This document shows positions 35,301-45,006 of a stretch of 64,000 nt of DNA, in pieces. Source of the DNA: Alphaproteobacteria bacterium. GTDB lineage: Bacteria; Pseudomonadota; Alphaproteobacteria; Micropepsales; Micropepsaceae. Where the stretch lies: assembly GCA_020852655.1 (NCBI GenBank), contig JADZAI010000050.1, forward strand, positions 95,318 through 159,317, written 5' to 3'. The notes under the pieces were generated by a model that saw only the letters and a list, made by a program, of their open reading frames with translations, made no database searches and was not told where the DNA came from. Every line of letters begins with the position of its first letter. The stretch's first letter is position 1. The position numbers and the translations under genes were made by a program.

Positions 35301-35756
35301 CTAGCGCCGGGTGCGGAAGAAGGCGCGCAGCAATTCGGCCGACTGGTGCGCCAGATGCCCCTGGTGCACCTCGGGCCGGTGATGGCAGGTCGGCTGCTCG
35401 AAGAATTTCCCGCCGTGGAGGACGCCGCCCATCTTCGGATCGGCCGCAGCGAAATGGAGATTGCGGAGGCGCGCGAAGGAAATCGCGCCGGCGCACATCT
35501 GGCACGGCTCGAGGCTGACATAGATGTCGCAGCCGGTCAGCCGCTCGTTCCCCAGCGCCTCGCAGGCCTCGCGGATGGCGAGCATCTCGGCATGGGCGGT
35601 CGGGTCCTTCAGCTCCAGCGTCCGGTTGCCGGCCTGCGCGATGATCGTGCCGTCCGGCCCCACGACCACGGCCCCCACCGGCACCTCCCCCCGCGCCGCC
35701 GCCGCCTCGGCTGCGATCATCGCGTGATGCATGGGATCGTTGGGGTCTGTGGTCAT
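35301..35756 (-). CDS. tadA: tRNA-specific adenosine-34 deaminase
   Basis: Zinc deaminase forming inosine at the wobble position of tRNA-Arg(ACG), 151 aa. HAEM near residue 54 gives the zinc His and catalytic Glu; EPCQMCAGAI near 84 gives the two zinc Cys. GGKFFEQPTCHHRPEV is typical of alphaproteobacterial TadA, which separates it from guanine deaminase. It lies 97 bp downstream of the dehydrogenase start. Confidence 0.9.
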   Translation of the reverse strand: MTTDPNDPMHHAMIAAEAAAARGEVPVGAVVVGPDGTIIAQAGNRTLELKDPTAHAEMLAIREACEALGNERLTGCDIYVSLEPCQMCAGAISFARLRNLHFAAADPKMGGVLHGGKFFEQPTCHHRPEVHQGHLAHQSAELLRAFFRTRR

Positions 35757-35981
35757 GGATCAGCTCTCTGGAAACAGCCGCGGAAACAGAATGTCCGTTG
35801 CATCGACCGAAAAGTGAAGGCGCGCCGGCCCCTTCGGCGTGTCGGATTTCAAGAGGCCGTCAGCTCGATCCGGCTCGGCGTTTCGAGGACTTCCATGCCG
35901 ATCCTATATCACACCTAACTCTTTGGACTATATCGCCTTATTTGAATGGCGATACGTATCATGCCGATCTTTCCGCCGATC
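35757..35981. other. 225-bp intergenic region, no gene recognised
   Basis: More AT-rich than its surroundings, especially 35900-35960. Minus-strand frames here are short (one 15-codon frame reads MEVLETPSRIELTAS) and have no family. It may carry the tadA promoter. No tRNA, terminator or repeat was found. Confidence 0.4.
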
Positions 35982-36323
35982 TTACGGCGTGCCCGACAGC
36001 ACCGGCGCGTGCGGTGAGGGCGGCACGAGGAGGTCGTCCAGCACCTCCATCCGCAGGATGGTCCCGTGATCGGCGATCGAATCGCGGAAATCGTGGGCGG
36101 CCTCGGCGTCGTCGTGCTGGAAATGGTTCCGCTCCGCCGCCTCCCACGCCGCCCGGCTGGGCCACTGGGCGTAGCCGACGAAGTCGCCATTCTCGTTGCG
36201 GTGGATGCGCGAGCCGTAGGAGCCGTAGATCGCGGTGATGCGCAGCGTCCCGCGGTGCCAGGCCCGCACGAAGCGGTCCTCCATGCCGGGCTTCACGGTC
36301 CAGCGATAGACGGCGATGAACAT
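35982..36323 (-). CDS. Antibiotic-biosynthesis-monooxygenase-like (ABM) small protein
   Basis: A 113-aa protein with a dimeric alpha/beta-barrel look: MFIAVYRWTVKPGMEDRFVRAW at the start and DFVGYAQWPSRAAWEAAE in the middle, the pattern of ABM/NIPSNAP-type domains. Substrate and reaction are unknown. The start at 36323 is fixed by an AGGAGAGG ribosome-binding site 3 bp upstream. It is divergent from rluB, only 28 bp apart. Confidence 0.75.
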   Translation of the reverse strand: MFIAVYRWTVKPGMEDRFVRAWHRGTLRITAIYGSYGSRIHRNENGDFVGYAQWPSRAAWEAAERNHFQHDDAEAAHDFRDSIADHGTILRMEVLDDLLVPPSPHAPVLSGTP

Positions 36324-36351
36324 GGGCCTCTCCTCCTGATACAAGGTCGCC

Positions 36352-37290
36352 ATGACCGAACAGGATGATAACGCGGCCGGCCCCGAAGGCGACCGCATCG
36401 CGAAGGTGCTGGCGCGGGCGGGCGTCGCCTCGCGGCGCGACGCCGAGAAGATGATCGCCGAGGGCCGGGTGACGGTAGACGGCACGAAACTCACCACGCC
36501 GGCGGTCAAGGTGCCGCCCGGCGCGATCATCCAGGTCGACGGCCAGGTGATCGCCGGGGCCGAGCCGACGCGGCTCTGGCGCTACCACAAGCCCATCGGC
36601 CTCGTGACGACCCACAAGGACGAGAAGGGCCGCCCGACCGTCTTCGAGCATCTGCCGCCCGGCCTGCCGCGTGTCATCTCGGTCGGCCGGCTCGACCTCA
36701 ACTCCGAGGGCCTGCTGCTGCTCACCAATGACGGCGCCCTCGCCCGCCGGCTGGAGCTGCCCGAGACCGGCTGGACGCGGCGCTATCGCGTCCGCTTCTT
36801 CGGCACGATCGCGCAGGGCGAACTCGACCGGCTCAGCGGCGGCGTCACCATCGACGGCGTGCGCTACGGCCCGATCGAGGCGACGCTGGAGCGCAGCACC
36901 GGGCAGAATTCGTGGGCCAGCGTCGCGCTGAAGGAAGGCAAGAACCGCGAGGTGCGCCGCGTGTTCGAGCATTTCGGCCTGCGCGTCTCGCGCCTCATCC
37001 GCACCGCCTATGGCCCGTTCCAGCTCGGCGACCTCGCCGAGGGACAGGCTGCCGAGGTGAGCGGCAAGGTCATCAAGGAACAGCTCGGCCTTTCCCGCAA
37101 TCCCAACCGCTCCGCCGGCCCGCGGCCCGCCCCTGCGCCGCGGCCTGTGCCGGCGAACGCGCCGTCCAGGCCCGCCGCCGCCGCACCCGCCAAGGGCAGG
37201 AAGCGCCAGCAGACCGCGACCGAGCGGAACGCCCATCTGGCGCGGGCCCGGCGTCCGGACCGGCCGAAGCAGCCGCCCAGGAAACGCTGA
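36352..37290 (+). CDS. rluB: 23S rRNA pseudouridine synthase, RluB type
   Basis: Isomerises a uridine near position 2605 of 23S rRNA. The N-terminal S4 RNA-binding domain covers residues about 8-65 (RIAKVLARAGVASRRDAEKMIAEGRV). The RsuA/RluB catalytic domain follows with GRLDLNSEGLLLLTNDG near residue 111 (catalytic Asp) and KEGKNREVRRVFEHFG near 194. The last 60 residues are Pro/Ala/Arg-rich and disordered, as in many alphaproteobacterial RluB proteins. The stop overlaps the rsmD start by one base. Confidence 0.93.
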   Translation: MTEQDDNAAGPEGDRIAKVLARAGVASRRDAEKMIAEGRVTVDGTKLTTPAVKVPPGAIIQVDGQVIAGAEPTRLWRYHKPIGLVTTHKDEKGRPTVFEHLPPGLPRVISVGRLDLNSEGLLLLTNDGALARRLELPETGWTRRYRVRFFGTIAQGELDRLSGGVTIDGVRYGPIEATLERSTGQNSWASVALKEGKNREVRRVFEHFGLRVSRLIRTAYGPFQLGDLAEGQAAEVSGKVIKEQLGLSRNPNRSAGPRPAPAPRPVPANAPSRPAAAAPAKGRKRQQTATERNAHLARARRPDRPKQPPRKR

Positions 37291-37865
37291 TGCGCATCGT
37301 CGGCGGGCGGCTGCGCGGCCGCGCCCTGGTGACGCCGAAGGACCAGCGCGTCCGCCCGACCTCCGACCGCGTGCGCGAATCCCTCTTCAACATCCTCGCG
37401 CACAATGATTTCGGCGTCGGCTTCCGGCTGGACGAGACGCGCGTGCTCGACCTCTTCGCCGGCACCGGCGCGCTCGGCTGCGAGGCCCTGTCGCGCGGCG
37501 CGAGATTCTGCCTCTTCGTCGACAGCGACGCCGACAGCCGCGGCCTGGTGCGCGAGAATGTCGACGCCCTCGGCCTCACCGGCGCCTCGAAGATCTGGAA
37601 ACGCGACGCGACCGCCCTCGGTCCGATGCCCGCCAACGCCAACGGCCCCTACGGCCTCGTCTTCTGCGACGCCCCCTACCGCCAGGGCCTCACCGCCCAC
37701 GCCCTCATGAGCGCCCGCGAAGGCGGCTGGCTGACGCCCGACGCCCTCGTGCTGGCGGAGACGGCCGACGACGAATCCGACGACCCCATCCCCGGCTTCG
37801 AACTCCAAGACACCCGCACCTACGGCGAAACCCGCATCGCGCTGCTGCTGCACAGGGGCGGATAG
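37290..37865 (+). CDS. rsmD: 16S rRNA (guanine-966-N2)-methyltransferase
   Basis: Methylates G966 of 16S rRNA, 191 aa. It begins MRIVGGRLRGRAL, has the RPTSDRVRESLFNIL block, motif I VLDLFAGTGALGCEALSRGA, and the catalytic DAPY in VFCDAPYRQG near residue 129. (N/D)PPY is canonical, so DAPY is the known RsmD variant. It is translationally coupled to rluB, a conserved alphaproteobacterial pair. Confidence 0.94.
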   Translation: MRIVGGRLRGRALVTPKDQRVRPTSDRVRESLFNILAHNDFGVGFRLDETRVLDLFAGTGALGCEALSRGARFCLFVDSDADSRGLVRENVDALGLTGASKIWKRDATALGPMPANANGPYGLVFCDAPYRQGLTAHALMSAREGGWLTPDALVLAETADDESDDPIPGFELQDTRTYGETRIALLLHRGG

Positions 37866-38196
37866 TGTGTAGCGGCGGCACCACGGTGTAGATGCGATAT
37901 GCAGCGACCAGAAGACCGAGGGCACCTGCTGGCAGGGCCATCGCCTATGGCGATTTCCCTTCCCCCAGCGCGCCGCAGGCGCGCGGATCGGGGGAAGGTG
38001 CCCCCCCAAGGGGGCGGAAGGGGGGCAAAGAAAAAAGGGCTGAAGCGGAGCCTGCGGCAGGCGGTTATTGGCGCGCTGATGACACTGGGGGACGGACCGT
38101 TGCTTCCCTCAGTCCCGAAAAGGATCCTAGGACCCAATCCCCAGGGGTGACACGAATTGACGGCCCGGTGTCCCAGCTTGTCGGCTGGAGGTCGGT
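37866..38196. other. Gene-poor region after rsmD
   Basis: No convincing gene on either strand. It contains the two hairpins listed separately (37958-38015) and G/C/A-rich tracts around 38015-38040. No tRNA fold or intrinsic terminator with a T-run was found. Confidence 0.5.
37958..38015. repeat. Tandem G/C hairpins, probable dispersed intergenic repeat
   Basis: The first hairpin pairs CCTTCCCCC (37958-37966) with GGGGGAAGG (37990-37998) and has a perfect inner stem GCGCGCC-GCA-GGCGCGC. The second pairs GCCCCC (38000-38005) with GGGGGC (38010-38015). This two-part pattern is familiar from dispersed intergenic elements of alphaproteobacteria. No T-run follows, so it is not an ordinary terminator. 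Confidence 0.5.
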
Positions 38197-38610
38197 ATGG
38201 GTAGAGCAGTCAGCGCGAACGAGCAGGAACCGCATGCGGCGGCAGCAGCGACACCGCGCGCCGGGCGGGAAGAAATCTGCACGAAATCGACGTTCGAATA
38301 CGCCGCTGTTGCCGGTGACGCCGCGGCCTATCCTCCTCCTGAAGAAAACGAGACGAAAAGTCGCGCGAAATCGACGTTCGAATACGGCGCCGCCGGCACC
38401 CCGGTGAAGCGCAAGCGCGGCGGCCAGCCGGGCAACCGCAATCGGCTGAAGCACGGCTACCGGTCGGCCGCCGCCCGGGCGGCGCGGGCCGAGGAGCGGA
38501 TCTTCCTGCGCAAGGCCGCCCTGCTCTGCCGGATCGCGCGCAATGTCTGGCGGCGCGGCAAGGCGCTTGCGGCGCAGCGCAAAGCCGAGGCGGCGCGCCG
38601 GAACGCGGCG
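38197..38610 (+). CDS. Possible basic protein with a GNxNxLKHG motif; 3' end unclear
   Basis: A plus-strand frame starting at ATG 38197. It carries QPGNRNRLKHGYRSAAA, the motif that opens many short phage- or repeat-associated hypothetical proteins (consensus PRGNRNALKHG), followed by an Arg/Ala-rich helix. Before it the segment KSTFEY occurs twice, encoded by a 21-bp direct repeat. The frame has no stop before 39453, so it would run 843 bp antisense through mutL; I list only the part before the mutL stop. It may be a decayed gene that lost its stop. Confidence 0.4.
38282..38386. repeat. 21-bp direct repeat, two copies 84 bp apart
   Basis: CGAAATCGACGTTCGAATACG occurs at 38282-38302 and 38366-38386. 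The 84-bp offset is a whole number of codons, so both copies encode KSTFEY in the frame above. The intervening sequence is not itself repeated well. Confidence 0.8.
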
Positions 38611-40446
38611 TCAGCGGCGGCCGACCAGGCGCTCGATGTCGCTCAGCTTCAGCTCCACATAAGTGGGCCGGCCGTGGTTGCACTGGCCGCTATGGGGCGT
38701 CGCCTCCATCTCGCGGAGGAGCGCGTTCATCTCGTCGGCGGTGAGACGGCGGCCGGCGCGGACCGAGCCGTGACAGGCCATGGTGCCGCAGATCGCGTCG
38801 AGCCGCTCCTTCAGGCCGAAGGCCTGGCCGTGCTCGGCGATGTCGTCGGCGAGGTCGCGGACGAGGCCCTGGACGTCGGTCTCGCCCAGCAGCGCCGGCG
38901 TCTCGCGCACCGCGATGGCGCCGTCGCCGAAATCCTCCAGCACCAGGCCGAGCGCGGCGAGATCGTCCGTATGCTGAATAATACGCTCGGCCGCCGCGGC
39001 ATCGAGCTCGACGATCTCGGGCACCAGCAGCATCTGCCGCGCCGGGCCGCCGCTCGCCAGCGCCTTCTTCATCCGCTCGTAGACCAGCCGCTCATGCGCG
39101 GCGTGCTGGTCGACGATGACGAGACTGTCCTCGGTCTCGGCGACGACATAGGTGTTGTGCACCTGGCCCCGCGCGACGCCCAGCGGATAGCGGCGCGCTT
39201 CGGGCGCCTCGGCGGACGCATCGGCGACGCGCGCGGCCGGGGCGAAATCGCGCACGATCTCGGCGAGGCCGGCGCCGCCCACGACGGGCGCGGACCACGC
39301 CATCGCGGCTTCGGACATGCCGGCCGGCGGGCGCGGCTCGTAGAATTGCGCGAAGCTCGGCTGCGGCGCGACCTGCGGCCGCAGAAGGTCCAGCGCGCCG
39401 GCCGCGACCGTGGTGGCGGCGCGATGGCCGGCCCGCTCCAGCGTCTGGCGTAGCGCGTTCACGATCAGCCCGCGCACGCCTTGCGAATCGCGGAAGCGCA
39501 CTTCGGCCTTCGCAGGATGCACGTTCACGTCGACATCGGCCGGCGCCGTCTCGACGAAGATGACGACGACCGGATGGCGGTCATGCGCCAGGAAGTCGGC
39601 ATAGGCGCCGCGCACCGCGCCGGTCAGCAGGCGGTCCTTCACGGCGCGGCCGTTGACGAAGAGATATTGCTGCTGCGCGTTGCCGCGGTTGAAGGTCGGC
39701 ACGCCGGCGAACCCGAAGACGCGCGCCTCGGCCTTGGAGATGTCGAAGGCCAGCGCGTTCGGACGGAAGGCCGGGCCCAGGATGCCGGCGATGCGCGCCA
39801 GCCATCCGTCCGGACCCGGACGTTCGGCCGGCAGGTCGATAATGCGCCGGCCTTCGTCCTCCAGCAGGAACGCCGTCTCGGGCGCCGCCATCGCCAGCCG
39901 CTTGACGGCGTCGGCGATCGCCTGCGCCTCGGTGCGCGGCGACTTCATGAATTTCAGCCGGGCCGGCGTCGCGAAGAAGAGCTCGCGCGCCTCGACCCGC
40001 GTGCCATGCCGCCCGGCGCCCAGGAACGCCACCGGCTCCGGCTCGCCATTGGCGCCCGCATCCACCGCGATCCGCCACGCATCGCCCGCCGCCGTGCGGC
40101 TGTCGAGGGTCAGGCGCGAGACGGCGGCGATCGAGGGGATCGCCTCGCCGCGGAAGCCGAGCGTCGCGATCTCGGAAAGGTCGTCGTTACCGTCGCCGTC
40201 GACCGGCAGCTTCGAGGTCGCGTGGCGCAGGATCGCGAGTTGGAGTTCCTCCGGGCTCATGCCCTTGCCGTCGTCGGCGACGCGAATGAGCGCAAGGCCG
40301 CCGCCCGCGATCGCCAGCTCGATGCGCTTCGCGCCGGCGTCGAGCGCGTTCTCCACCAGCTCCTTCACGGCCGCCGCCGGCCGCTCCACCACCTCGCCCG
40401 CCGCGATGCGGTTGATCGTGCCCTCGCTGAGGCGGCGGATCGTCAT
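38611..40446 (-). CDS. mutL: DNA mismatch repair protein MutL (endonuclease type)
   Basis: A 611-aa GHKL ATPase that links mismatch recognition to strand incision. The ATP site is ENALDAGA (near residue 33), DDGKGM and [11 protein letters not shown] (near 95). The C-terminal domain has [12 protein letters not shown] near residue 445, the full DQHA-x2-E-x4-E metal motif, plus CNHGRPT at the end. So this MutL should nick DNA itself, as expected in organisms without MutH. It follows pgi by 10 bp. Confidence 0.95.
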   Translation of the reverse strand: MTIRRLSEGTINRIAAGEVVERPAAAVKELVENALDAGAKRIELAIAGGGLALIRVADDGKGMSPEELQLAILRHATSKLPVDGDGNDDLSEIATLGFRGEAIPSIAAVSRLTLDSRTAAGDAWRIAVDAGANGEPEPVAFLGAGRHGTRVEARELFFATPARLKFMKSPRTEAQAIADAVKRLAMAAPETAFLLEDEGRRIIDLPAERPGPDGWLARIAGILGPAFRPNALAFDISKAEARVFGFAGVPTFNRGNAQQQYLFVNGRAVKDRLLTGAVRGAYADFLAHDRHPVVVIFVETAPADVDVNVHPAKAEVRFRDSQGVRGLIVNALRQTLERAGHRAATTVAAGALDLLRPQVAPQPSFAQFYEPRPPAGMSEAAMAWSAPVVGGAGLAEIVRDFAPAARVADASAEAPEARRYPLGVARGQVHNTYVVAETEDSLVIVDQHAAHERLVYERMKKALASGGPARQMLLVPEIVELDAAAAERIIQHTDDLAALGLVLEDFGDGAIAVRETPALLGETDVQGLVRDLADDIAEHGQAFGLKERLDAICGTMACHGSVRAGRRLTADEMNALLREMEATPHSGQCNHGRPTYVELKLSDIERLVGRR

Positions 40447-40456
40447 GCCGGGCCGG

Positions 40457-41767
40457 CTATCCCCTCGCCTCGGCGAGATAGGCGCGGGCGAGCCTCTTGC
40501 CTTCCTCCACCGCCGGCTGGTCGAGCGGGTCGATGCCCATCAGCTTGGCGGCGAGGATGGTCTCCAGCATGAAATGCATGAAGAGCCCGCCGAGCGCGTG
40601 CTCGTCGAAGCTCTCGACCGTCATCGTGCGCACCGGGCGGCCACGCCGCGCCAGCGTCTCGGCGGTCGCGCGGGTCTGCGCCGCGACGAGATCGCCCAGC
40701 GCATGGCCGCCGACATAGCCCGCGCCGATGCGCTCGGCGAAGGCCTTGTCGGGCCGCGGCCCCTCGCCCTTCTGCGCCGCCGACAGCACCGTGAAGGCGC
40801 GCACATTGGGACCGTCGAGATAGAGCTGGAGCTGGCTGTGCTGATCGACCGGGCCGAGCGCGGTGGAGGCCGCCTGGCCCTGCCCCTGCTTGCCGACGCT
40901 CTCCGCCCAGAGCTGCCGCCACCAGGCGCCGAACCGCTCGAAGCGGTCGCCATAGGGCATCAGCACCAGCTCGCCGAAGCCGGCCTCGGCCGCCGCGATC
41001 GCCAGCGCCGCACCTTCGACGGGCTCGGCCGCATCGTCCTGGAGCACCCGGTTCCACACCGCCAGCGCGCCGTCGCGCATGCGCACCGCGTCGAGCCCGA
41101 GCAGCATCGCCGGCAGCATGCCGACGAGGCTGAGCACCGAATAGCGCCCGCCGATATCGAGCGGATGGTCCAGCACCGGGCAGCCGATTTCGGTCGCGAA
41201 GCGGCGGACCGGGTTGTCGGTCGGCTCGGTCACCGCGGCGAAGTGATGCTTCATGTATTTCGCGCCACCCGCCTTGGTCAGCGTGTCGGCGACGGCGAGC
41301 GCCTGCATCAGCGTCTCGCCCGTGCTGCCGGATTTCGAGACGATGAGGAAGCGCGTGGTCTTGAGGTCGAGCGTCTGAAGCGCATGGGCAAAGCTCGCGC
41401 CGTCGAGATTGTCGAAGACGTGGAAGCGGAGATTGCTGCCGACGCGGTCCATCACCGCCGGAGTGCGCCAGCCCTTGAGCTGGGCCACCGCCTGCGCCCC
41501 GAGGCCCGAGCCGCCGACGCCGAGCAGGCAGAGGTCGGTCGTGTTGTTCAGCAGATGCTGGACCACCGGTTCCGCGGCTTTGAGGTCGTCGCGGCGCAGG
41601 ATGATCTCGTAGAGCGGCTGGCCCTTGGCGCGGGCGCTGGCGCGCAGTTCCTTCAGATGCGGCAGCAGCGCGGCGCGCTTCGCATCGACGGCCGCGTGGT
41701 CCAGCGGATGCGCGCCGGATTGCGCCGTGAAACAATGGCGGAGGTCTTGGGTATAGGGGTGACTCAT
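40457..41767 (-). CDS. pgi: Glucose-6-phosphate isomerase (short alphaproteobacterial form)
   Basis: Interconverts glucose-6-phosphate and fructose-6-phosphate. At 436 aa it is about 110 residues shorter than the E. coli form, but both SIS-domain phosphate sites are present: [11 protein letters not shown] near residue 83 and [12 protein letters not shown] near 144. [15 protein letters not shown] (family signature) and [13 protein letters not shown] follow. The C-terminal Lys lies in [12 protein letters not shown]. It works with the phosphofructokinase at 59.9 kb in sugar interconversion. Confidence 0.93.
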   Translation of the reverse strand: MSHPYTQDLRHCFTAQSGAHPLDHAAVDAKRAALLPHLKELRASARAKGQPLYEIILRRDDLKAAEPVVQHLLNNTTDLCLLGVGGSGLGAQAVAQLKGWRTPAVMDRVGSNLRFHVFDNLDGASFAHALQTLDLKTTRFLIVSKSGSTGETLMQALAVADTLTKAGGAKYMKHHFAAVTEPTDNPVRRFATEIGCPVLDHPLDIGGRYSVLSLVGMLPAMLLGLDAVRMRDGALAVWNRVLQDDAAEPVEGAALAIAAAEAGFGELVLMPYGDRFERFGAWWRQLWAESVGKQGQGQAASTALGPVDQHSQLQLYLDGPNVRAFTVLSAAQKGEGPRPDKAFAERIGAGYVGGHALGDLVAAQTRATAETLARRGRPVRTMTVESFDEHALGGLFMHFMLETILAAKLMGIDPLDQPAVEEGKRLARAYLAEARG

Positions 41768-41815
41768 GCGGGCGATCCTACCCGGATCGCCCGCCCCTGA
41801 ACACCGCGCCCGCCG

Positions 41816-43171
41816 TCAGGGCGACGCGGGCTGGGCGGGGGCCGGCTGCGGCTGCTCCGGCATCAGCCCGGCCGGCTTGCCGACGACCACCCAGTAAAAG
41901 GCGTTCGGGTCGAGCAGGCGCTTGGCGGCCTTGTCGACGTCTTCCTTCTTCACCGCCATGATCTCGGCATTGCGGCGGTTGATGTAGTCCTTGTCGAGGC
42001 CTTCGAGGTAGAGGCCGAGCAGCGCGTTGGCGATCTTGGCATTGCTGTCGAAGCGCAGGGGATAGGAGCCGGTCAGGAACGCCTTGGCGTCCGCGACCTC
42101 CTGCTCGGTCACGCCGGTGTCGCGCATCTTCACGATCTCGGCCTTGGTGATGTCGATCGCCTCCTTCACCTTGGCATTGTCGCTGGCGACACTGCCGAAC
42201 AGCGTGTCGGTCAGGCGCGAGCCGGCGAGGCCCGTCGAGATGCCGTAGGTCAGGCCGCGCTTCTCGCGCACCTCGGTCATCAGGCGCGACATGAAGCCGC
42301 CGCCGCCGAGCGTGTAGTTCATCACCTGCGCCGCGCGATACTCGGGATCGGTCAGCTTCAGGCCGGGGGCGCCGAAGACGACGACGCTTTGGGGCGTGTC
42401 GAAGTCGATGACGTCGAGCTTGCCGCCGCCCTGCATGGTGACCGGCTGGGCGTCCGGCGCAGCCCGCGTCGCCGGCACCGAGGCGAACAGCGTATCGAGC
42501 AGCGGCGCCAGTTCATCGGCGCCGATGTCGCCGACGACGACCACCTTCAGATGGTCCTTGCCGAGTTGGGTCTGCATGAAGGCGACAATGTCGTCGCGCG
42601 TGATCGCGCCGACGGTTTCCGCCGTGCCGGTGGTGCGCAGGCCGTAGGGATGGCCCGGATAGGCGCGCTCCGACCAGGTGTTGCCGGCGATCGAGCCCGG
42701 ATCCTCGTCGAGCTGCTTCTGATAGGCGAAGATCTGGCCCTTCATGCGGTCGATCGCCTCTTGGTCGAAGCGGGGCGAGGCGAGCGCGAGGCGCATGAGC
42801 TCGAAGGCGTCGGCCTTGTTGGCCGAGAGCGTCGTCAGGCTGACATAGAAGGCGTCGCCGTCGGCCGAGCCGCCGAAGCTGATCGCCTTGTCCTCGAGCT
42901 TCTGCGTGAAGGTCGTGGAATCGTAGTCGCCGGCGCCTTCGTTCATCAGCGTCGACGTGAGATACGCCAGACCCGCCTTGCCCTGGGGGTCGAGGCGGGC
43001 GCCGCCGTCGAAGCCGGCCTGGAGCGAGATGATCGGCAGGCCGCGGCTCTCGACGAGCCAGGCCTCGATGCCGCCGGGGCTCTTCACGACCTGGATGTCG
43101 AAGGCGGCGGCGGGTACGACGAAAGCGACGAGCGCGACGAGGCCGGCGGCGATGCGGCGGACGAAGCTCAT
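41816..43171 (-). CDS. M16 family peptidase-like protein, non-catalytic partner
   Basis: A 451-aa exported M16 (pitrilysin/insulinase fold) protein. Signal peptide residues 1-22 end at PAAA. The HxxEH zinc motif is missing: the equivalent segment is GLAYLTSTLMNEG. The later R/Y pair region (FMSRLMTEVREKRGLTYGIS) is kept. Such subunits usually dimerise with an active M16 subunit, here the gene just upstream with a 4-bp overlap. The C-terminus is a Pro/Ala/Gln tail. Confidence 0.9.
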   Translation of the reverse strand: MSFVRRIAAGLVALVAFVVPAAAFDIQVVKSPGGIEAWLVESRGLPIISLQAGFDGGARLDPQGKAGLAYLTSTLMNEGAGDYDSTTFTQKLEDKAISFGGSADGDAFYVSLTTLSANKADAFELMRLALASPRFDQEAIDRMKGQIFAYQKQLDEDPGSIAGNTWSERAYPGHPYGLRTTGTAETVGAITRDDIVAFMQTQLGKDHLKVVVVGDIGADELAPLLDTLFASVPATRAAPDAQPVTMQGGGKLDVIDFDTPQSVVVFGAPGLKLTDPEYRAAQVMNYTLGGGGFMSRLMTEVREKRGLTYGISTGLAGSRLTDTLFGSVASDNAKVKEAIDITKAEIVKMRDTGVTEQEVADAKAFLTGSYPLRFDSNAKIANALLGLYLEGLDKDYINRRNAEIMAVKKEDVDKAAKRLLDPNAFYWVVVGKPAGLMPEQPQPAPAQPASP

Positions 43172-44559
43172 GGCGCAACTCCCGTGGGGGCGCCCTGCGG
43201 CGGCGCATCGCCCGGCGCGCCGTCGGGCTCCAGGGTGCCGGTGACGCTGCGCTCGGGCTTGAGATAGGTGGCGGCGACGGCCTTCACCTGGTCGAGCGTC
43301 ACCGCATCGATCCGGTCGGGCCAGGCTTCGAGATCGGCCAGCGTGAGGCCGAAGGTCAGCCCCTCGCCGAAATAATTCGCCTGGCCTTCCTGGCTGTCGC
43401 GGGCATAGGTCGCGTTGGCGACGAGGACGGCCTTGGCACGGGCGAGTTCTTCCGGCGTCGGGCCTTCGGTCAGGAATTTCTGGATCTCGGCGTCGATCGC
43501 CTTCTCGACCTCGCCAAGCTGCTCGCCCGCCGCGGCGAGGGCGTAGATGCCGATATAGCGGTCGTCGATGCCGTCGCCGTCGTAGAAGAACGAGACCGAC
43601 GAGCAGATCTTGTCGCGCTTGACGAGGGCGAGGCCGAGACGGCTGGAATCGCCGGCGCCGCCGAGGATGTAGGACAAGACCTGGATGGCGTAGGCGTCGC
43701 TGCCCTTCGCCGATTTGTAGCTGGGCACCAGATAGAGGCGCGAGAAGGTCGGCACGGCGACGCGCTTGTCCTTCATGGCGACGCGGCGCGCCGCGATCGG
43801 CGGCGGCTCGACCGGACGGACGCGCGCAACCGTCTCGCGCGCCCGGACCGGTCCGTAATTCTTCTCGGCGAGCGTGCGGACCTCGTCGACCGGGACGTCG
43901 CCGGCGACGACCAGGATCGCGTTGTTGGGGCCGTAATGCTTGTCGTAGAAGTCGCGCGCTTCTGCGGTCGTGAGGTTCTCGATCTCGCTGCGCCAGCCGA
44001 TGATCGGGTTCTGGTAGGGATTGGCGAGATAGAGCGCCGCGAAGAGCTGTTCGTAGAACAGCGATTCCGGGTTGTTGTCGGTGCGCTCGTTGCGCTCCTC
44101 CAGGATCACCTGACGCTCCGACGGCACGGTGTTGTCGTCGATGATCAGGTTCTGCATGCGGTCGGCTTCGAGACCCATGACGAGGTCGAGCCGGTCCTTG
44201 GCGACGCGCTGGTAGTAGACGGTGCGGTCGTAGGAGGTGTTGGCGTTGTGCTCGCCGCCGTTGCGCGAGACCAGCGCATCGAAATCGCCGTCCGGGTGCT
44301 TGGGCGTGCCGCGGAACATCAGATGCTCGAAGAAATGGGCGATGCCGCCGGCGTTCTGCGGCTCGTCGGCGCTGCCGGTCTTGTACCAGACCATGTGGGT
44401 GACGACGGGGGCGCGGTGATCGGGGATCACGACCACCTGCATGCCGTTGCCGAGCGCGAATTCCTGCGGCTTGAACTGGTCGTCCGCCGACGCGGGCACT
44501 ATCAGCAGCGCCGTCGACAAGAGAAGCGACGGGAGGAACCTGGGGGGGAGACGCATCAA
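43168..44559 (-). CDS. M16 family zinc peptidase, catalytic subunit
   Basis: A 463-aa exported M16 protease. A signal peptide covers residues 1-25 (ending PASA). The inverted zinc motif HFFEH occupies residues 75-79, with the distal Glu in the ERNERTD/LFYEQLFAA region. It is expected to degrade peptides in the periplasm as a heterodimer with its downstream neighbour. The C-terminal 25 residues (Gly/Pro/Ala) are disordered. Confidence 0.93.
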   Translation of the reverse strand: MMRLPPRFLPSLLLSTALLIVPASADDQFKPQEFALGNGMQVVVIPDHRAPVVTHMVWYKTGSADEPQNAGGIAHFFEHLMFRGTPKHPDGDFDALVSRNGGEHNANTSYDRTVYYQRVAKDRLDLVMGLEADRMQNLIIDDNTVPSERQVILEERNERTDNNPESLFYEQLFAALYLANPYQNPIIGWRSEIENLTTAEARDFYDKHYGPNNAILVVAGDVPVDEVRTLAEKNYGPVRARETVARVRPVEPPPIAARRVAMKDKRVAVPTFSRLYLVPSYKSAKGSDAYAIQVLSYILGGAGDSSRLGLALVKRDKICSSVSFFYDGDGIDDRYIGIYALAAAGEQLGEVEKAIDAEIQKFLTEGPTPEELARAKAVLVANATYARDSQEGQANYFGEGLTFGLTLADLEAWPDRIDAVTLDQVKAVAATYLKPERSVTGTLEPDGAPGDAPPQGAPTGVAP

Positions 44560-44643
44560 GGCCTCGCGATATGAGCGGCCGTCGAATCCGCCGCGCGCAC
44601 CCGTTCAAGCAGGCGCCGCGGCGGATAGGAAGTCACGGTGCGG

Positions 44644-45006
44644 TTATTGGCCCGACGGAGGCGCCGTGGGCGATGTCGTCATGACCCGCGAGCTGCCGTC
44701 GCCGGCCGGGGCGGAGGCAGGCGGGGCCGCCGGTGCCGCCGTGGCATTCTGTCCCGAGGTCGCCAGCGCGCGTGCGGCGGCGTTCGACGTGTTGACGTCG
44801 GCGACCGCCGGCGCACCCGGCTGGGGCGCGCGCAGGTTATAGTCGGGCGGCATGGCGAGGGGACGGCGCGGCGCGACCGCCATTTCGTCGGGTGGGTTCT
44901 TGCCGATGCCGAGTGCGTCCTGGACGGTATCGCAACCGCCGACGCCCAGGCCGGCTGCCATCACCGCTGCCGCGATGAGCCGGGTCTTCCGCTGACTAGC
45001 CCGCAT
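44644..45006 (-). CDS. DUF3035 lipoprotein
   Basis: A 120-aa alphaproteobacterial lipoprotein. The leader ends in VGGC (Cys25), a usable lipobox. The DUF3035 signature is NPPDEMAVAPRRPLAMPPDYNLR, and the rest is Ala/Pro/Thr-rich and disordered. Function unknown. It overlaps the lspA stop by 11 bp. That is apt, since LspA cleaves the leaders of lipoproteins of this kind. Confidence 0.88.
   Translation of the reverse strand: MRASQRKTRLIAAAVMAAGLGVGGCDTVQDALGIGKNPPDEMAVAPRRPLAMPPDYNLRAPQPGAPAVADVNTSNAAARALATSGQNATAAPAAPPASAPAGDGSSRVMTTSPTAPPSGQ

Noticed and set aside
33962..35518. A long plus-strand frame continuing from the reductase through the dehydrogenase and tadA
   Set aside because: It is antisense to two clear enzymes, and its residue content is typical of shadow frames.
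38282..38386. GTTCGAATAC resembling a tRNA T-loop, twice
   Set aside because: The flanking bases do not form a T stem, and no anticodon arm or acceptor stem can be built around either copy.
41816..44608. A 930-codon minus-strand open frame covering both M16 genes
   Set aside because: Its first half is a shadow frame of the catalytic M16 gene; the real second gene starts at 43171 with a signal peptide and a 4-bp overlap.
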